Below, one piece after another: positions 8,241 to 18,146 of a stretch of 64,000 nt of DNA. The stretch is from Eubacterium multiforme (GTDB lineage: Bacteria; Bacillota; Clostridia; Clostridiales; Clostridiaceae), in the NCBI RefSeq assembly GCF_030813415.1, contig NZ_JAUSUF010000001.1:434001-498000 (forward strand), given 5' to 3'. Both the position numbers and the translations under genes were made by a program. The notes beneath the pieces were generated by a model that was not told where the DNA came from, made no database searches, and saw nothing but the letters and a program-made list of their open reading frames with translations. Within the stretch, counting starts at the first letter, position 1, and the number at the start of each line of letters is the position of its first letter.

Positions 8241-9194
8241 TTATGGATGATTATAAAATAATAATATTATTGATAAAAATGAGCATATTATACTTATTCC
8301 AACAATAAAATGTACAACCTGTGGCTTATTTAAGCCTTTTTCTTCTAATCTAAAATGCATTTGACTTCTATCAGCTTGATATACTGGCTTACCTTCATTA
8401 AATCTTTTAAATATAACAAATATATTATCAAATATAGGTACTGCAAGTGCCAATATAGGTAATAGCAAACTAAGCACCGTAGCCTGTTTAAATGCACCAT
8501 CTAAAGCAATTATACTCAAAATAAATCCTAAGAAATTTGCTCCCGAATCTCCCATAAAAACTTTAGCTGGATATTTGTTGTATAATAAGAATCCTGCTAT
8601 TACACCAGCAAGTATTATTGATGAAGTTGCTGAATAATTTTGTCCTAAAATTATTGCTGCTATAAAAAATGTAATTGAGGAAACTAATGAAATTCCTCCT
8701 GCAAGGCCATCCATTCCGTCAGACCAATTTATTACTGTAGTAACCCCAAAAATCCAAGTTATGCTTAAAACAAACTGTAAAAAGGAATTAAGGACTACAT
8801 AATTACCTGTAAATGGGTTAGTAAAACCTTTAAATGCAATTCCTGCATTAAATACTAATACTGCTGCTAATATTTGAATTATTAATCTTGGTAATATAGG
8901 AAATTCCTTTCCAATTGCCTTATAAGAATCATCAATTAATCCTATAAGTAATATTAGCATAGATGATATAAATATCCATATGGCTTCATTTTTATCTTCT
9001 TTTCCCACAAAATAATATACTATAAAAAATACTATAAACATTGCAAGTCCACCACATAATGGTGTTACTTTATTATGTTTCTTTCTTTTGGTAGGTTTAT
9101 CTGTAAAACCTATTTTATTTGATAATTTCATTAATATTGGCATAAGTAATGCAACCAATAAAAAAGAAACCATAAACTCTATAAAATAATACAT
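8241..9194 (-). CDS. WecA/TagO-like undecaprenyl-phosphate sugar-1-phosphate transferase
   Basis: The 317-residue polytopic protein of the MraY/WecA family moves a UDP-HexNAc phosphosugar onto undecaprenyl phosphate, the first membrane step of wall teichoic acid or polysaccharide synthesis. Motifs visible: KHNKVTPLCGGLAMF, IGLIDDSYKAIGK (Asp-Asp), NWSDGMDGLAGG (NxxNxxDGxDGL region), KVFMGDSGANFLGF, and a cytoplasmic loop ending ADRSQMHFRLEEKG. In most WecA/TagO proteins that loop reads H-x-H-H-R; here the first and third His are Gln and Phe. Ten or so membrane helices are apparent. It is monocistronic with its own terminator. MraY itself is less likely because no mur gene is nearby. Confidence 0.8.
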   Translation of the reverse strand: MYYFIEFMVSFLLVALLMPILMKLSNKIGFTDKPTKRKKHNKVTPLCGGLAMFIVFFIVYYFVGKEDKNEAIWIFISSMLILLIGLIDDSYKAIGKEFPILPRLIIQILAAVLVFNAGIAFKGFTNPFTGNYVVLNSFLQFVLSITWIFGVTTVINWSDGMDGLAGGISLVSSITFFIAAIILGQNYSATSSIILAGVIAGFLLYNKYPAKVFMGDSGANFLGFILSIIALDGAFKQATVLSLLLPILALAVPIFDNIFVIFKRFNEGKPVYQADRSQMHFRLEEKGLNKPQVVHFIVGISIICSFLSIILLFYNHP

Positions 9195-9383
9195 ATGTTC
9201 CTTCTCCTAAATCACGTTAGATTGTAAATTCTATGTTAAAGAAATTATAACCTACAATGAATTATACTATTAATATATATTATTATCAATTATATTAATA
9301 CAATTTTAATTTACTTTTAAGTATTTACCAAGTATAGGTAACACTTAAATTTTTATTTTTAATACTGTCTAATACTAAAATAA

Positions 9384-9412
9384 TTACACCTTAGAAAAAC
9401 TCTAAGGTGTAA
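9384..9412 (-). terminator. Terminator of the V-ATPase operon
   Basis: TTACACCTTAGA and TCTAAGGTGTAA form a 12-bp stem with a 5-nt loop, 13 bp past the ntpD stop. On the minus strand it is followed by TTATTTTAG. Confidence 0.75.
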
Positions 9413-9424
9413 TAAATACCATAA

Positions 9425-10066
9425 CTATCCTCTTTGTTCAATCATGCTCTTAACCTTCATAAGTCTAGTTAAAGCACTTCTTTCATTTTCATCAAGTTTC
9501 ATTCTAATATACTTTATTGTTTCTTGAAGTTGAGGAATTGTCATATATTCAAGAGCGTTAACTCTTCTTCTAGTTTTTTCTATTTCATCTGCCATAAGTT
9601 GACATGACTTTTCTACTTCTGCTAACTCTAAAAGCTTTGGTAATATTCCATAAAGCTTTGTTATTGCATCATCAAGCTCTGATGAAGTATTCGCAAATCC
9701 GTATGGGAAGATACTACCTTCGTCTCCTTCAAGCTGTCTTTTAAAGTTCATAACAGGAACGTTAACACTCATTATGTTTTTATTTCCAACATCTACTGAA
9801 ATGCTTTCTTTTGGATAAGCAATTGCTTCCTCTAAAAACTCTGAGCTCATAACAGCTCTTGCCATAACAAAATCTTTTAAAGAACCTTCTAGTTGCTCTT
9901 CAACATCTTTTCTTATGGAGTTATTATATTTTACAAGGTTTATGAATTGTCTCATTAATTCATCTTGCTTATCTTTCAAAAGCTTATGACCTCTAGTAGC
10001 TGTAGTTAATCTCTTTTTTAGCTTTGTGAGTTCCATTCTAGTAGGATTCACATTTAACTTAGCCAT
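9425..10066 (-). CDS. ntpD: V-type ATP synthase/ATPase subunit D
   Basis: The 213-residue subunit is the central-stalk (rotor shaft) component. It opens with [16 protein letters not shown], the conserved D-subunit start, and is largely two long helices that form the coiled coil in the A3B3 cavity; the C-terminal half carries [15 protein letters not shown], a strongly conserved family segment. It is the last gene of the operon and starts 3 bp after ntpB ends. The terminator follows at 9384-9412. Enterococcus hirae has further ntpH and ntpJ genes after ntpD; here there are none. Confidence 0.95.
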   Translation of the reverse strand: MAKLNVNPTRMELTKLKKRLTTATRGHKLLKDKQDELMRQFINLVKYNNSIRKDVEEQLEGSLKDFVMARAVMSSEFLEEAIAYPKESISVDVGNKNIMSVNVPVMNFKRQLEGDEGSIFPYGFANTSSELDDAITKLYGILPKLLELAEVEKSCQLMADEIEKTRRRVNALEYMTIPQLQETIKYIRMKLDENERSALTRLMKVKSMIEQRG

Positions 10067-10069
10067 AGC

Positions 10070-11449
10070 CTATTCTTCCTCTCTTGGCATATATTTTTCA
10101 AGGTATTCGTCTCTAATTCTCTTAAGTTCAGTTCTTGGAAGTAATCTTAATAACTTCCAACCTAAATCTAAAGTTTCAATTATTGTTCTATTTGTAGTAA
10201 AGCCTTGTGAAACATATTCATTTTCAAAAGCTTCTGCAAATTTAGCAAATGCCTTATCAGTTTCTGAAAGAGCTGACTCTCCTAAGATTGCTGATAATTC
10301 TTTTGCTTGTTTACCTTGAGCGTATGCTGAGAATAATTGGTTCATAGTATCTGCATGGTCTTCTCTAGTTTTTCCTTTACCTATACCTTTATCTTTAAGT
10401 CTTGAAAGTGATGGTAAAACATCTATTGGAGGCATAATTCCTTTTTTGTAAAGTTCTCTTGAAAGAATTATTTGTCCTTCTGTTATATATCCAGTTAAGT
10501 CTGGAATTGGATGTGTCTTATCATCTTCAGGCATTGTAAGTATTGGAATTTGAGTAATTGAACCTTCTTTTCCTCTAAGTCTTCCTGCTCTTTCATATAA
10601 TGTTGAAAGGTCAGTATATAGGTATCCTGGATATCCTCTTCTACCTGGAACTTCTTTTCTTGCAGCTGAAACTTCTCTTAATGCTTCTGCATAATTTGTT
10701 ATATCTGTCATAATAACAAGAACGTGCATTCCTTTTTCATATGCTAAATATTCAGCAGTAGTTAATGCCATTCTTGGAGTAGCTATTCTCTCGATAGCAG
10801 GGTCTGAAGCTAGGTTCATAAATAGAACTGATCTATCTATTGCTCCTGTTTCTTTAAATTCATCAACGAAGAATTGAGCTTCTTCGAATGTAATACCAAT
10901 AGCCGCAAATACAACTGCGAACTTTGAATCAGAATTTAAAACTTTCGCTTGTCTTGCTATTTGTGCAGCAAGTTCTGCATGTGGAAGTCCTGCTCCTGAG
11001 AAAACTGGAAGTTTTTGTCCTCTAACTAGAGTGTTAAGTCCATCTATTGCTGATATTCCTGTTTGAATGAATTCTGATGGGAAATCTCTAGCAACTGGAT
11101 TTATTGCTTCACCATTTATATCAAGTCTTTGTTCTGGTATTATCTTTGGACCATTATCTATTGGTTTTCCCATACCATCAAAGACTCTTCCAAGCATATC
11201 TTCTGAAACACCAAGTTCAAGTGGTCTTCCTAAGAATTTTGCTTTAGTTCCCTTTAAGTTTATTCCTGAAGAACCTTCAAAGATTTGTACCATAGCTTTT
11301 GAACCATTAACTTCTAGTACTTTACCTCTTCTCTTTTCTCCATTTTGTAATTCTATTTCAACTAGTTCATCATATTTAACACCTTCAACACCTTCAACAG
11401 CCATTAAAGGTCCTACAACTTCTGTAACTGTTCTATATTCTTTAGGCAT
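10070..11449 (-). CDS. ntpB: V-type ATPase subunit B (non-catalytic)
   Basis: The 459-residue regulatory nucleotide-interface subunit of V1 alternates with A in the hexamer. Seen: the N-terminal beta-barrel start [32 protein letters not shown], the degenerate P-loop region [21 protein letters not shown] (no Walker GxxxxGKT lysine), and [18 protein letters not shown]. The conserved arginine finger region [19 protein letters not shown] is present. The length is normal for the family. Its ATG overlaps the ntpA stop by 8 nt (ATGCCTAA), which suggests translational coupling. Confidence 0.96.
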   Translation of the reverse strand: MPKEYRTVTEVVGPLMAVEGVEGVKYDELVEIELQNGEKRRGKVLEVNGSKAMVQIFEGSSGINLKGTKAKFLGRPLELGVSEDMLGRVFDGMGKPIDNGPKIIPEQRLDINGEAINPVARDFPSEFIQTGISAIDGLNTLVRGQKLPVFSGAGLPHAELAAQIARQAKVLNSDSKFAVVFAAIGITFEEAQFFVDEFKETGAIDRSVLFMNLASDPAIERIATPRMALTTAEYLAYEKGMHVLVIMTDITNYAEALREVSAARKEVPGRRGYPGYLYTDLSTLYERAGRLRGKEGSITQIPILTMPEDDKTHPIPDLTGYITEGQIILSRELYKKGIMPPIDVLPSLSRLKDKGIGKGKTREDHADTMNQLFSAYAQGKQAKELSAILGESALSETDKAFAKFAEAFENEYVSQGFTTNRTIIETLDLGWKLLRLLPRTELKRIRDEYLEKYMPREEE

Positions 11450-13220
11450 CTAGAACCCCTCCTTCGCTGATTAATTTATTCATCTCAGATGTTAAATCAA
11501 CTCCGATTTTATCGATTTTTGCTAGGTCGTCTTCATGGATATACTTAGCTCTTGCTATTCTATCTCTTATTTCGCTCATACCTAAAATCTTATCTAGATA
11601 TACTCCACTTTCTAAAGCTTTTTCTGCTTCATGTTTAAATTGAAGTATAATTTTTAACATTTTATGTTGCTTATTTAATGAAGAATATGTGTCTACTTCA
11701 TGGAAAGCATTTTGTTGAAGATAGTCTTCTCTTATTGACTTTGCAATTTCAAGTTTTAATCTATCCCCTTCTGAAAGAGCATCTATACCAACAAGTCTAA
11801 CTATTTCTTGTAAGTTTGCTTCTTCTTGTAATAAAGACATAGCCTCTTGTCTAAGTTCTGACCAATCAGGTGCTACTTCTTCATCCATCCACTTACCAAT
11901 TCTATCTGCATATAATGAATATGAGTTTAACCAGTTAATTGATGGGAAGTGTCTTTGATATGCAAGTTGTGCATCTAGTCCCCAGAAAACTTTAACTATT
12001 CTTAAAGTTGATTGAGTAACTGGCTCTGAAATATCTCCTCCTGGAGGTGATACTGCACCGATTGCTGTAACTGCTCCTTCTCTTCCATCTTTTCCAAGAC
12101 AAACAACTTTACCAGCTCTTTCATAATAATCTGCAAGTCTTGATCCTAAGTATGCTGGGTAACCTTCATCACCAGGCATCTCTTCAAGTCTACCTGACAT
12201 TTCTCTTAAGGCCTCAGCCCATCTTGATGTTGAGTCAGCCATAATAGCTACTGAATATCCCATGTCTCTAAAATACTCAGCTATTGTTATTCCAGTATAG
12301 ATAGATGCTTCTCTAGCTGCAACTGGCATGTTTGATGTGTTTGCTATAAGAACTGTTCTCTTCATTAAGCTTTGACCAGTCTTTGGGTCTTTAAGTTCTG
12401 GGAACTCATTTAGAACGTCTGTCATCTCATTTCCACGTTCTCCACAACCAACATAAACAACTATTTCAGCATCTCCCCATTTAGCTATTTGGTGTTGAAC
12501 AACTGTTTTTCCAGCTCCGAATGGTCCTGGAACTGCAGCAGCTCCTCCTTTAACAACTGGGAAGAAAGTATCTATAACTCTTTGACCTGTAGTTAATGGT
12601 GCAACTGGGTTTAACTTATTTGCATAATGTCTTCCCTTTCTTACAGGCCATTTTTGCATCATCTTAACTTCTTTGTCTCCATCTTTGCTTTCAATGATAC
12701 ATACTACTTCTTCAACATTAAATGTTCCCTCTTTGATGTCTTTTACTTTACCTTCAACACCATAAGGTACCATTATTTTGTGAAGTACTACTGGTGTTTC
12801 TTGAACTGTTCCAATAACATCTCCTGCAGCAACTTCATCTCCAACTTTAACAGTAGGAACAAACTCCCACATCTTTTCTCTATCTAATGATTTAACTGAT
12901 ATACCCTTTGTTAAAAAGTCTGAACCTGCTGCTTTCATAAAAGCATCAAGTGGTCTTTGTATACCATCAAACATTGCTTCAATAAGTCCTGGTCCAAGTT
13001 CAACACTTAATGGTTCTCCAGTTGTTACAACTGGGTCCCCAGGTCCTATTCCTGAAGTTTCTTCATATACTTGTATTGATGCCTTATCGCCTCTCATTTC
13101 TATGATTTCACCGATAAGACCTTTTTCTCCAACTTTACATACGTCAAATATGTTAGCTTCATCCATACCTTCAGCAACAACTAAAGGTCCTGAAACTTTA
13201 ATTATTTTTCCGGTCTTCAC
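11442..13220 (-). CDS. ntpA: V-type ATPase catalytic subunit A
   Basis: The 592-residue catalytic subunit has an intact Walker [18 protein letters not shown] (near residue 230), and Walker B region [19 protein letters not shown]. The non-homologous insertion typical of A subunits, [20 protein letters not shown], lies around residue 150. There are 8 nt of overlap with ntpB and an 18-bp gap after ntpG. The protein hydrolyses or makes ATP coupled to ion movement through the I/K membrane part. No intein is present. Confidence 0.97.
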   Translation of the reverse strand: MKTGKIIKVSGPLVVAEGMDEANIFDVCKVGEKGLIGEIIEMRGDKASIQVYEETSGIGPGDPVVTTGEPLSVELGPGLIEAMFDGIQRPLDAFMKAAGSDFLTKGISVKSLDREKMWEFVPTVKVGDEVAAGDVIGTVQETPVVLHKIMVPYGVEGKVKDIKEGTFNVEEVVCIIESKDGDKEVKMMQKWPVRKGRHYANKLNPVAPLTTGQRVIDTFFPVVKGGAAAVPGPFGAGKTVVQHQIAKWGDAEIVVYVGCGERGNEMTDVLNEFPELKDPKTGQSLMKRTVLIANTSNMPVAAREASIYTGITIAEYFRDMGYSVAIMADSTSRWAEALREMSGRLEEMPGDEGYPAYLGSRLADYYERAGKVVCLGKDGREGAVTAIGAVSPPGGDISEPVTQSTLRIVKVFWGLDAQLAYQRHFPSINWLNSYSLYADRIGKWMDEEVAPDWSELRQEAMSLLQEEANLQEIVRLVGIDALSEGDRLKLEIAKSIREDYLQQNAFHEVDTYSSLNKQHKMLKIILQFKHEAEKALESGVYLDKILGMSEIRDRIARAKYIHEDDLAKIDKIGVDLTSEMNKLISEGGVLDA

Positions 13221-13238
13221 CTTACAAAACCTACCTTC

Positions 13239-13550
13239 CTATAAGATATTAACGCCAACAGCTTTCTCAACATTATCGCTGATTCTTTGCATTCCTATAT
13301 TTAATGATCCTTGATTACTTGGAATTAATATTACAGCTGGAAGTGTTGCCCTATTGTATCTTTCAATAGTTTCTTCTACTTCTTTTGCTACTTGCTCAGT
13401 AACAAATATAACTGCGTAATCTTGCATTGCTAATCTATCTATAGTTTTTTTAGCTTCATCAGCTTCTACAACTGGAAATACATCTATTCCTAAAGCTTTA
13501 AATGCTAAAACGGAATCCTTATCTCCAACTACACCGATCTTCTTATACAT
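13239..13550 (-). CDS. ntpG: V-type ATPase subunit F (NtpG)
   Basis: The 103-residue subunit has a Rossmann-like fold and binds the D rotor shaft. It begins [20 protein letters not shown] and contains [13 protein letters not shown] and [16 protein letters not shown], the usual F-subunit blocks. ATG at 13550 is preferred: it overlaps the ntpC stop by 8 nt (ATGTATAA), the same geometry as ntpA/ntpB. A GTG three codons further out is an alternative. Confidence 0.92.
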   Translation of the reverse strand: MYKKIGVVGDKDSVLAFKALGIDVFPVVEADEAKKTIDRLAMQDYAVIFVTEQVAKEVEETIERYNRATLPAVILIPSNQGSLNIGMQRISDNVEKAVGVNIL

Positions 13551-14544
13551 AAATATCACGCAGCCTTTCTCTAATTACTTCCCCTGAGATATTATTGAGT
13601 TTACCAACCATTATGATTCTTATAACTTTTATTTCTGTTTCTTTAGCATAGATATAAGCTAAAACTGGTTCTACTCCAAATGGAATAAATTTAGCTTCCT
13701 TCATCATATCCATTAAATAGTTATCTATTAACTTTTCTAAAAGGCTTGCTGATCCAGTTTTAGTATAACTTTCAATTCCAACCTTTATCATTTCTCCATA
13801 ATCAGTGAAAGCTAGTTTGTTAGATATATTCTCTGGAGCATCATTTAGTAAAGAAATTAACGTATCCTCGTCTATTGCTCCACCTTTTATTAAAACTTCT
13901 CCTAAGAAATCTCTATCTTTATTTTGTTTCTTTACTCTTAATAGAGTCTTTATGTTTGTAGAATCAATTAACACTCTAACATATTTATCAACAAATCTAT
14001 CATCTAGCTTCTTAGCTATTTCCTTCATTTCCTTAAACATAGCATTATCTAAAATAATATCAATTTTTTGAGGATCTTTAGTTGCCTCAAAATCTTCCTT
14101 AGCTTCTTCAATACCAGATCTCATTATTTTAGGTAAATCACCAAGGTTATTATTTTCAATACTATGCTTTAATAGTGCTGTGTCTTCTTTTCCTACTGGA
14201 ATTAACATATCACTAAAATCTTTTTTAAGGAACATTCCTTTTAAAATCACCTTTACATTATGGTAATCATATTTAATGCTCATTATATCTATTAAAGTTT
14301 TTGATGGTGATGCATCATACATAAGTTCATATATTCTTTTAAGTTCTCTTGCAAGCACCATTTCATAATCTTCTGGTCTTTTAACACCTGTCATTACATT
14401 GGCATACTCAGATTCTTGAAGCACCTTAATTGCTTCATTTGAAGAATCTCCATCAATCATTCTATCGATTTTAGCTTTATCAAGGAGTCTTGTTTCTAAT
14501 ACCCTAAGTCTTGGTATAACTTGAGTAAATTCCATTGAATTCAT
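13543..14544 (-). CDS. ntpC: V-type ATPase subunit C (NtpC, AC39-like)
   Basis: The 333-residue all-helical subunit, related to yeast Vma6/subunit d, sits as a funnel between the K ring and the central shaft. The sequence shows [21 protein letters not shown] at the N-terminus, [14 protein letters not shown] in the middle and [19 protein letters not shown] with [11 protein letters not shown] at the C-terminus, the conserved AC39 end. The start has GGAGGATAACAA. The gene follows ntpE after a short gap. Confidence 0.93.
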   Translation of the reverse strand: MNSMEFTQVIPRLRVLETRLLDKAKIDRMIDGDSSNEAIKVLQESEYANVMTGVKRPEDYEMVLARELKRIYELMYDASPSKTLIDIMSIKYDYHNVKVILKGMFLKKDFSDMLIPVGKEDTALLKHSIENNNLGDLPKIMRSGIEEAKEDFEATKDPQKIDIILDNAMFKEMKEIAKKLDDRFVDKYVRVLIDSTNIKTLLRVKKQNKDRDFLGEVLIKGGAIDEDTLISLLNDAPENISNKLAFTDYGEMIKVGIESYTKTGSASLLEKLIDNYLMDMMKEAKFIPFGVEPVLAYIYAKETEIKVIRIIMVGKLNNISGEVIRERLRDIYV

Positions 14545-14556
14545 TTGTTATCCTCC

Positions 14557-15156
14557 TTAATTAAATAAAACTTTAGCTACTTCGAATTCTAAATCATCTC
14601 TTAATGAGTTAACTAAGTCTTCAAAAGTATTATTTATTTCTATGCCATCCTTTTCTAAGATAAATCCACCTTTAAAGTTTCTTACTTCATTGCTTATAGT
14701 AAGATCACTCTTTTTACCCTTTGATTTTAATTCACTATTTATTTCTTCAAGTAATTTTCCATCAAGTATTGATTTACCTTTTTCATTTAAAATAATATTT
14801 TCATCTCCAGTTATATCTGAGTTAACTATCACATTTTTCATGAAATTCTTCATTTCTTCATCTGACATTGAACATAATTCATCTACGCTCTTCTCAAAAA
14901 CTGAATCTATTACAACTTGCTTAGCTGCAAGTTTTTCATTTCTTGCCTTTAATTCTGCACTTGAAACTATTCTTTCATGTCTTGTTTTAGCTTCAATATT
15001 TGCTTTTTCAATCATTGCTAACTTTTCTGATTCAGCAATAGATTCTTTTTTTGCAATTATTTTAGCTTTTTCTTCATTTGCAGACTTAATTATGCTTTCC
15101 TTTCTTTCTTCCGCATCACTTATGATTTTAGAAGTAAGATTTTTTATATCTGACAT
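14557..15156 (-). CDS. ntpE: V-type ATPase subunit E (peripheral stalk)
   Basis: The 199-residue protein has a long charged N-terminal helix (about residues 1-90, rich in Glu/Lys/Ala with heptad character) and a compact C-terminal domain (ILNEKGKSILDGKLLEEI, FKGGFILEKDGIEINNTFEDL). That layout is the E subunit, which pairs with NtpF (G-like) to form the peripheral stalks holding V1 to subunit I. The ribosome site is GAGGATGTGAAGTT before the ATG. Confidence 0.92.
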   Translation of the reverse strand: MSDIKNLTSKIISDAEERKESIIKSANEEKAKIIAKKESIAESEKLAMIEKANIEAKTRHERIVSSAELKARNEKLAAKQVVIDSVFEKSVDELCSMSDEEMKNFMKNVIVNSDITGDENIILNEKGKSILDGKLLEEINSELKSKGKKSDLTISNEVRNFKGGFILEKDGIEINNTFEDLVNSLRDDLEFEVAKVLFN

Positions 15157-15174
15157 AACTTCACATCCTCAATA

Positions 15175-15675
<501 letters not shown>

Positions 15676-17625
15676 TTAAATTTCTCTTTTTATTTTTATA
15701 TATTTATCTAATGTCTTAAATGGTTTAAATGGCTTTCCGCCACCTTCATAAAACTTTGAGAAATATTCAACATATTCTAATCTACATGTGTGAACATAAG
15801 CTCCTAATAATGATAATCCAAAGTTAAATATTTGGCCTAGAATGAATACTACTGGTCCAAATATAATTAATGCTACTCCTGGGAACATACTTATAATAAG
15901 GTTAATTGCTCCAGCTATAGCTCCTCCAGCTAAACCTAAGGCCATTAATCTTGTATATGAAACTAAATCTCCTATATATCCTGTTATTCCATATAAAGCA
16001 TATAATCCTTCTCCAAGCTTACCACCAACAGATTTCATATGTCTTCCTTGTGTTAAAACAATAAGTACCATACCGATTATCATACACCACATACCAATAG
16101 TCTTAACAATTGGATTTCCAGCAAATCCACCATATCCAAAGGCAGCTATTGAAACTAATGTTATAACCCATGATCCTACGTCACAAAAAGCATCAAATGG
16201 TCTTCCATTTCTTATTAATACATAAGCTTTAACGCCAAGTCCAAAGAATATTTGAACTACACCAAAGGCTATTGATAAAATAAGTATGGTTGTAATATCT
16301 TTATTTGTATCTATAAGAGCTGGTAATTTTATTAAATCTCCAAATACTGCTCCATACACAAATCCAAATACTATTGTTGGGAAACTTAAGTAGAAGAAAA
16401 ACTTAGCAAATTGTCTTTGTCCATCATCTAACTTCAATACTTTTAATGCTAAAGTTGCACCTATAAGAAGTAAAACTCCATAACCAACGTCTGCAACCAT
16501 CATTCCAAAGAATATTAAGAAAAATGGTACTAAAATTGGTGTTGGGTCAATTTCATTATATTTTGGTAAACTATACATTTCTGTAATATTTTCAAATGCT
16601 CCATTTAAATCATTATTTTTTAATTTTATTGGAACATCATCTAACTCTTCTTCTTTTACATCATCAAATTTAAGGTAATAGTTTTCTCCCAATATATCTT
16701 TAACTATTTTTGAAAACTTTTCATTTTCTGATATTGGAATCCAACCTTGTATTAAAGATACCTTATTTGTCTTTAAGAAATTATTCTTTACAGTTTTTCT
16801 TGTATAAATATTATGATAATATTCATAAGCAAGTTCTAAATATTTAACTTCTTCTTCTAAAGTTGCTAATTCTTCTTTAATAAAGAATTTTTCACTTTCA
16901 ATCTTTTCAATTCTATCCATATTATTATGAATAATCTTTATTGGAGTTTCAGTATGTTCAATTTTAAAAGAACTAAAACCTAATCCTCTTAGGACCTCTT
17001 CAATCTCTTCCTTATCTTCTTTATTGCATAAAGCTAAAAAGAAAATATCTTGGTTACTTCTTGTTATTATTTCTAAATAACAATTAGATAATCCTTCAAC
17101 TAAGTCTTCTTCATATTGCTTTGCAACAGAACCTAAGAAATATGGTGTTTTAATACTCTCTAATTCATCAAAAGATACATCTAAACCTTCTAATGGTCTA
17201 AGAGTATTTATATCTCCTTCTAACTTAGTTTTTTCACTATCTAGATTTGCAAGGTGAACTTCTTTTTCTTTAACCTTACAATAAAGCTCTTCCCAAGCAC
17301 TTTTATCTACTTGTTCTTTAAGCTCATCTAAGGTTAAAGTTCTCTTTCCTTCACGCATTGCTTTCAAACCGGATTTTTGAGGTACATAGTCTTTTAAAAA
17401 CTCTAAAGTAAATCTTACTTTAGATAAGTCTTCTTCACACTTTGCATATTCTGAGTCAACAGAATCTTTAACTAATTCTTTAAGCTCTTCATGATCTTCA
17501 AGAAAATCTTCATTTTGAAGATTTATAAATTCTACTTCTGAGAATCCTTGCAGCTTTTCTAAAAGAGCATCTTTTTTTGATTCAAAACTAAGCAAAGTGA
17601 ACTTATTCATCTTAACTATTGCCAT
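15676..17625 (-). CDS. ntpI: V-type ATPase subunit I (a-subunit, stator of the ion channel)
   Basis: The 649-residue protein has a cytoplasmic N-terminal half (to about residue 340) with coiled-coil and alpha/beta parts and a C-terminal half with about seven membrane helices: PTPILVPFFLIFFGMMVADV, FAKFFFYLSFPTIVFG, then SYTRLMALGLAGGAIAGAIN, which contains the essential Arg of the half-channel. It forms the ion path with the K ring. The ATG overlaps the ntpF stop by 14 nt, so the two are probably translationally coupled. Confidence 0.95.
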   Translation of the reverse strand: MAIVKMNKFTLLSFESKKDALLEKLQGFSEVEFINLQNEDFLEDHEELKELVKDSVDSEYAKCEEDLSKVRFTLEFLKDYVPQKSGLKAMREGKRTLTLDELKEQVDKSAWEELYCKVKEKEVHLANLDSEKTKLEGDINTLRPLEGLDVSFDELESIKTPYFLGSVAKQYEEDLVEGLSNCYLEIITRSNQDIFFLALCNKEDKEEIEEVLRGLGFSSFKIEHTETPIKIIHNNMDRIEKIESEKFFIKEELATLEEEVKYLELAYEYYHNIYTRKTVKNNFLKTNKVSLIQGWIPISENEKFSKIVKDILGENYYLKFDDVKEEELDDVPIKLKNNDLNGAFENITEMYSLPKYNEIDPTPILVPFFLIFFGMMVADVGYGVLLLIGATLALKVLKLDDGQRQFAKFFFYLSFPTIVFGFVYGAVFGDLIKLPALIDTNKDITTILILSIAFGVVQIFFGLGVKAYVLIRNGRPFDAFCDVGSWVITLVSIAAFGYGGFAGNPIVKTIGMWCMIIGMVLIVLTQGRHMKSVGGKLGEGLYALYGITGYIGDLVSYTRLMALGLAGGAIAGAINLIISMFPGVALIIFGPVVFILGQIFNFGLSLLGAYVHTCRLEYVEYFSKFYEGGGKPFKPFKTLDKYIKIKREI

Positions 17626-17938
17626 GAATCTTCACAATCCTCTCAATCACTAATTTTACAGCATTATTTTTTCTGTCTTCTTCAATGTTGTAGATATCTT
17701 GGGCTTCTTGCTTTCCCTTTAATAAAATAGGTTCAGCTTCCTTATTCCCGGCTTCAACAGCATCATTTATTATACTATTGCACTTATCCTTAGCTTCTGC
17801 TAAAACTTTATTATAATTATCAGTAGCTTCTATGGTAGCCTTTTGAAGGATATCCTTTGCTTCAACGTTAGCAGATTTAATCATTTCATCTGCTTCAGAT
17901 TCTGCTTTTTTAATTTCTTTAATTGCTTCTAATGCCAA
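17612..17938 (-). CDS. ntpF: V-type ATPase subunit NtpF (G/H-like peripheral stalk)
   Basis: The 108-residue, almost entirely helical, Glu/Lys/Ala-rich protein starts ALEAIKEIKKAESEADEMI. It is the stalk partner of NtpE. The start is TTG at 17938, with GGTGGTGAG 6-7 nt upstream; the open frame continues 50 codons further upstream but that part (MLISLWTKIKKF...) is promoter and leader sequence and not family-like. It is the first gene of the operon. Order F-I-K-E-C-G-A-B-D is the same as in Enterococcus hirae. Confidence 0.88.
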   Translation of the reverse strand: MALEAIKEIKKAESEADEMIKSANVEAKDILQKATIEATDNYNKVLAEAKDKCNSIINDAVEAGNKEAEPILLKGKQEAQDIYNIEEDRKNNAVKLVIERIVKIHGNS

Positions 17939-18026
17939 AATCTCACCACCTTTTGCACTTGAATGTGTAATAATATATAAATTAATACTTAATATAGTAT
18001 TAATTACTTTTTTATTTACAACTTTA

Positions 18027-18054
18027 ATTATACACTTTTTATGGATAATTTCAA
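18027..18054 (-). promoter_or_regulatory. Promoter of the V-ATPase operon
   Basis: On the minus strand TTGAAA (18054-18049) and TATAAT (18032-18027) are separated by 16 nt, giving a leader of about 85 nt before the TTG start of ntpF. Confidence 0.6.
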
Positions 18055-18146
18055 TAAATTTCTTTATTTTTGTCCATAAACTAATTAACAAAAGGTAAAC
18101 TTTTTGAATTGCAAGTAAATATATGACTTATTTTGCAATTGTTTGT

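Noticed and set aside
17939..18091. In-frame extension of ntpF upstream of its TTG start
   Set aside because: It overlaps the promoter at 18027-18054, has no ribosome site and looks unlike the family; the short protein fits the G/H subunit size.
18107..18140. Inverted repeat AATTGCAA/TTGCAATT between the V-ATPase operon and the radical SAM gene
   Set aside because: No T-run on either strand and a broken stem; not enough to call a terminator or operator.
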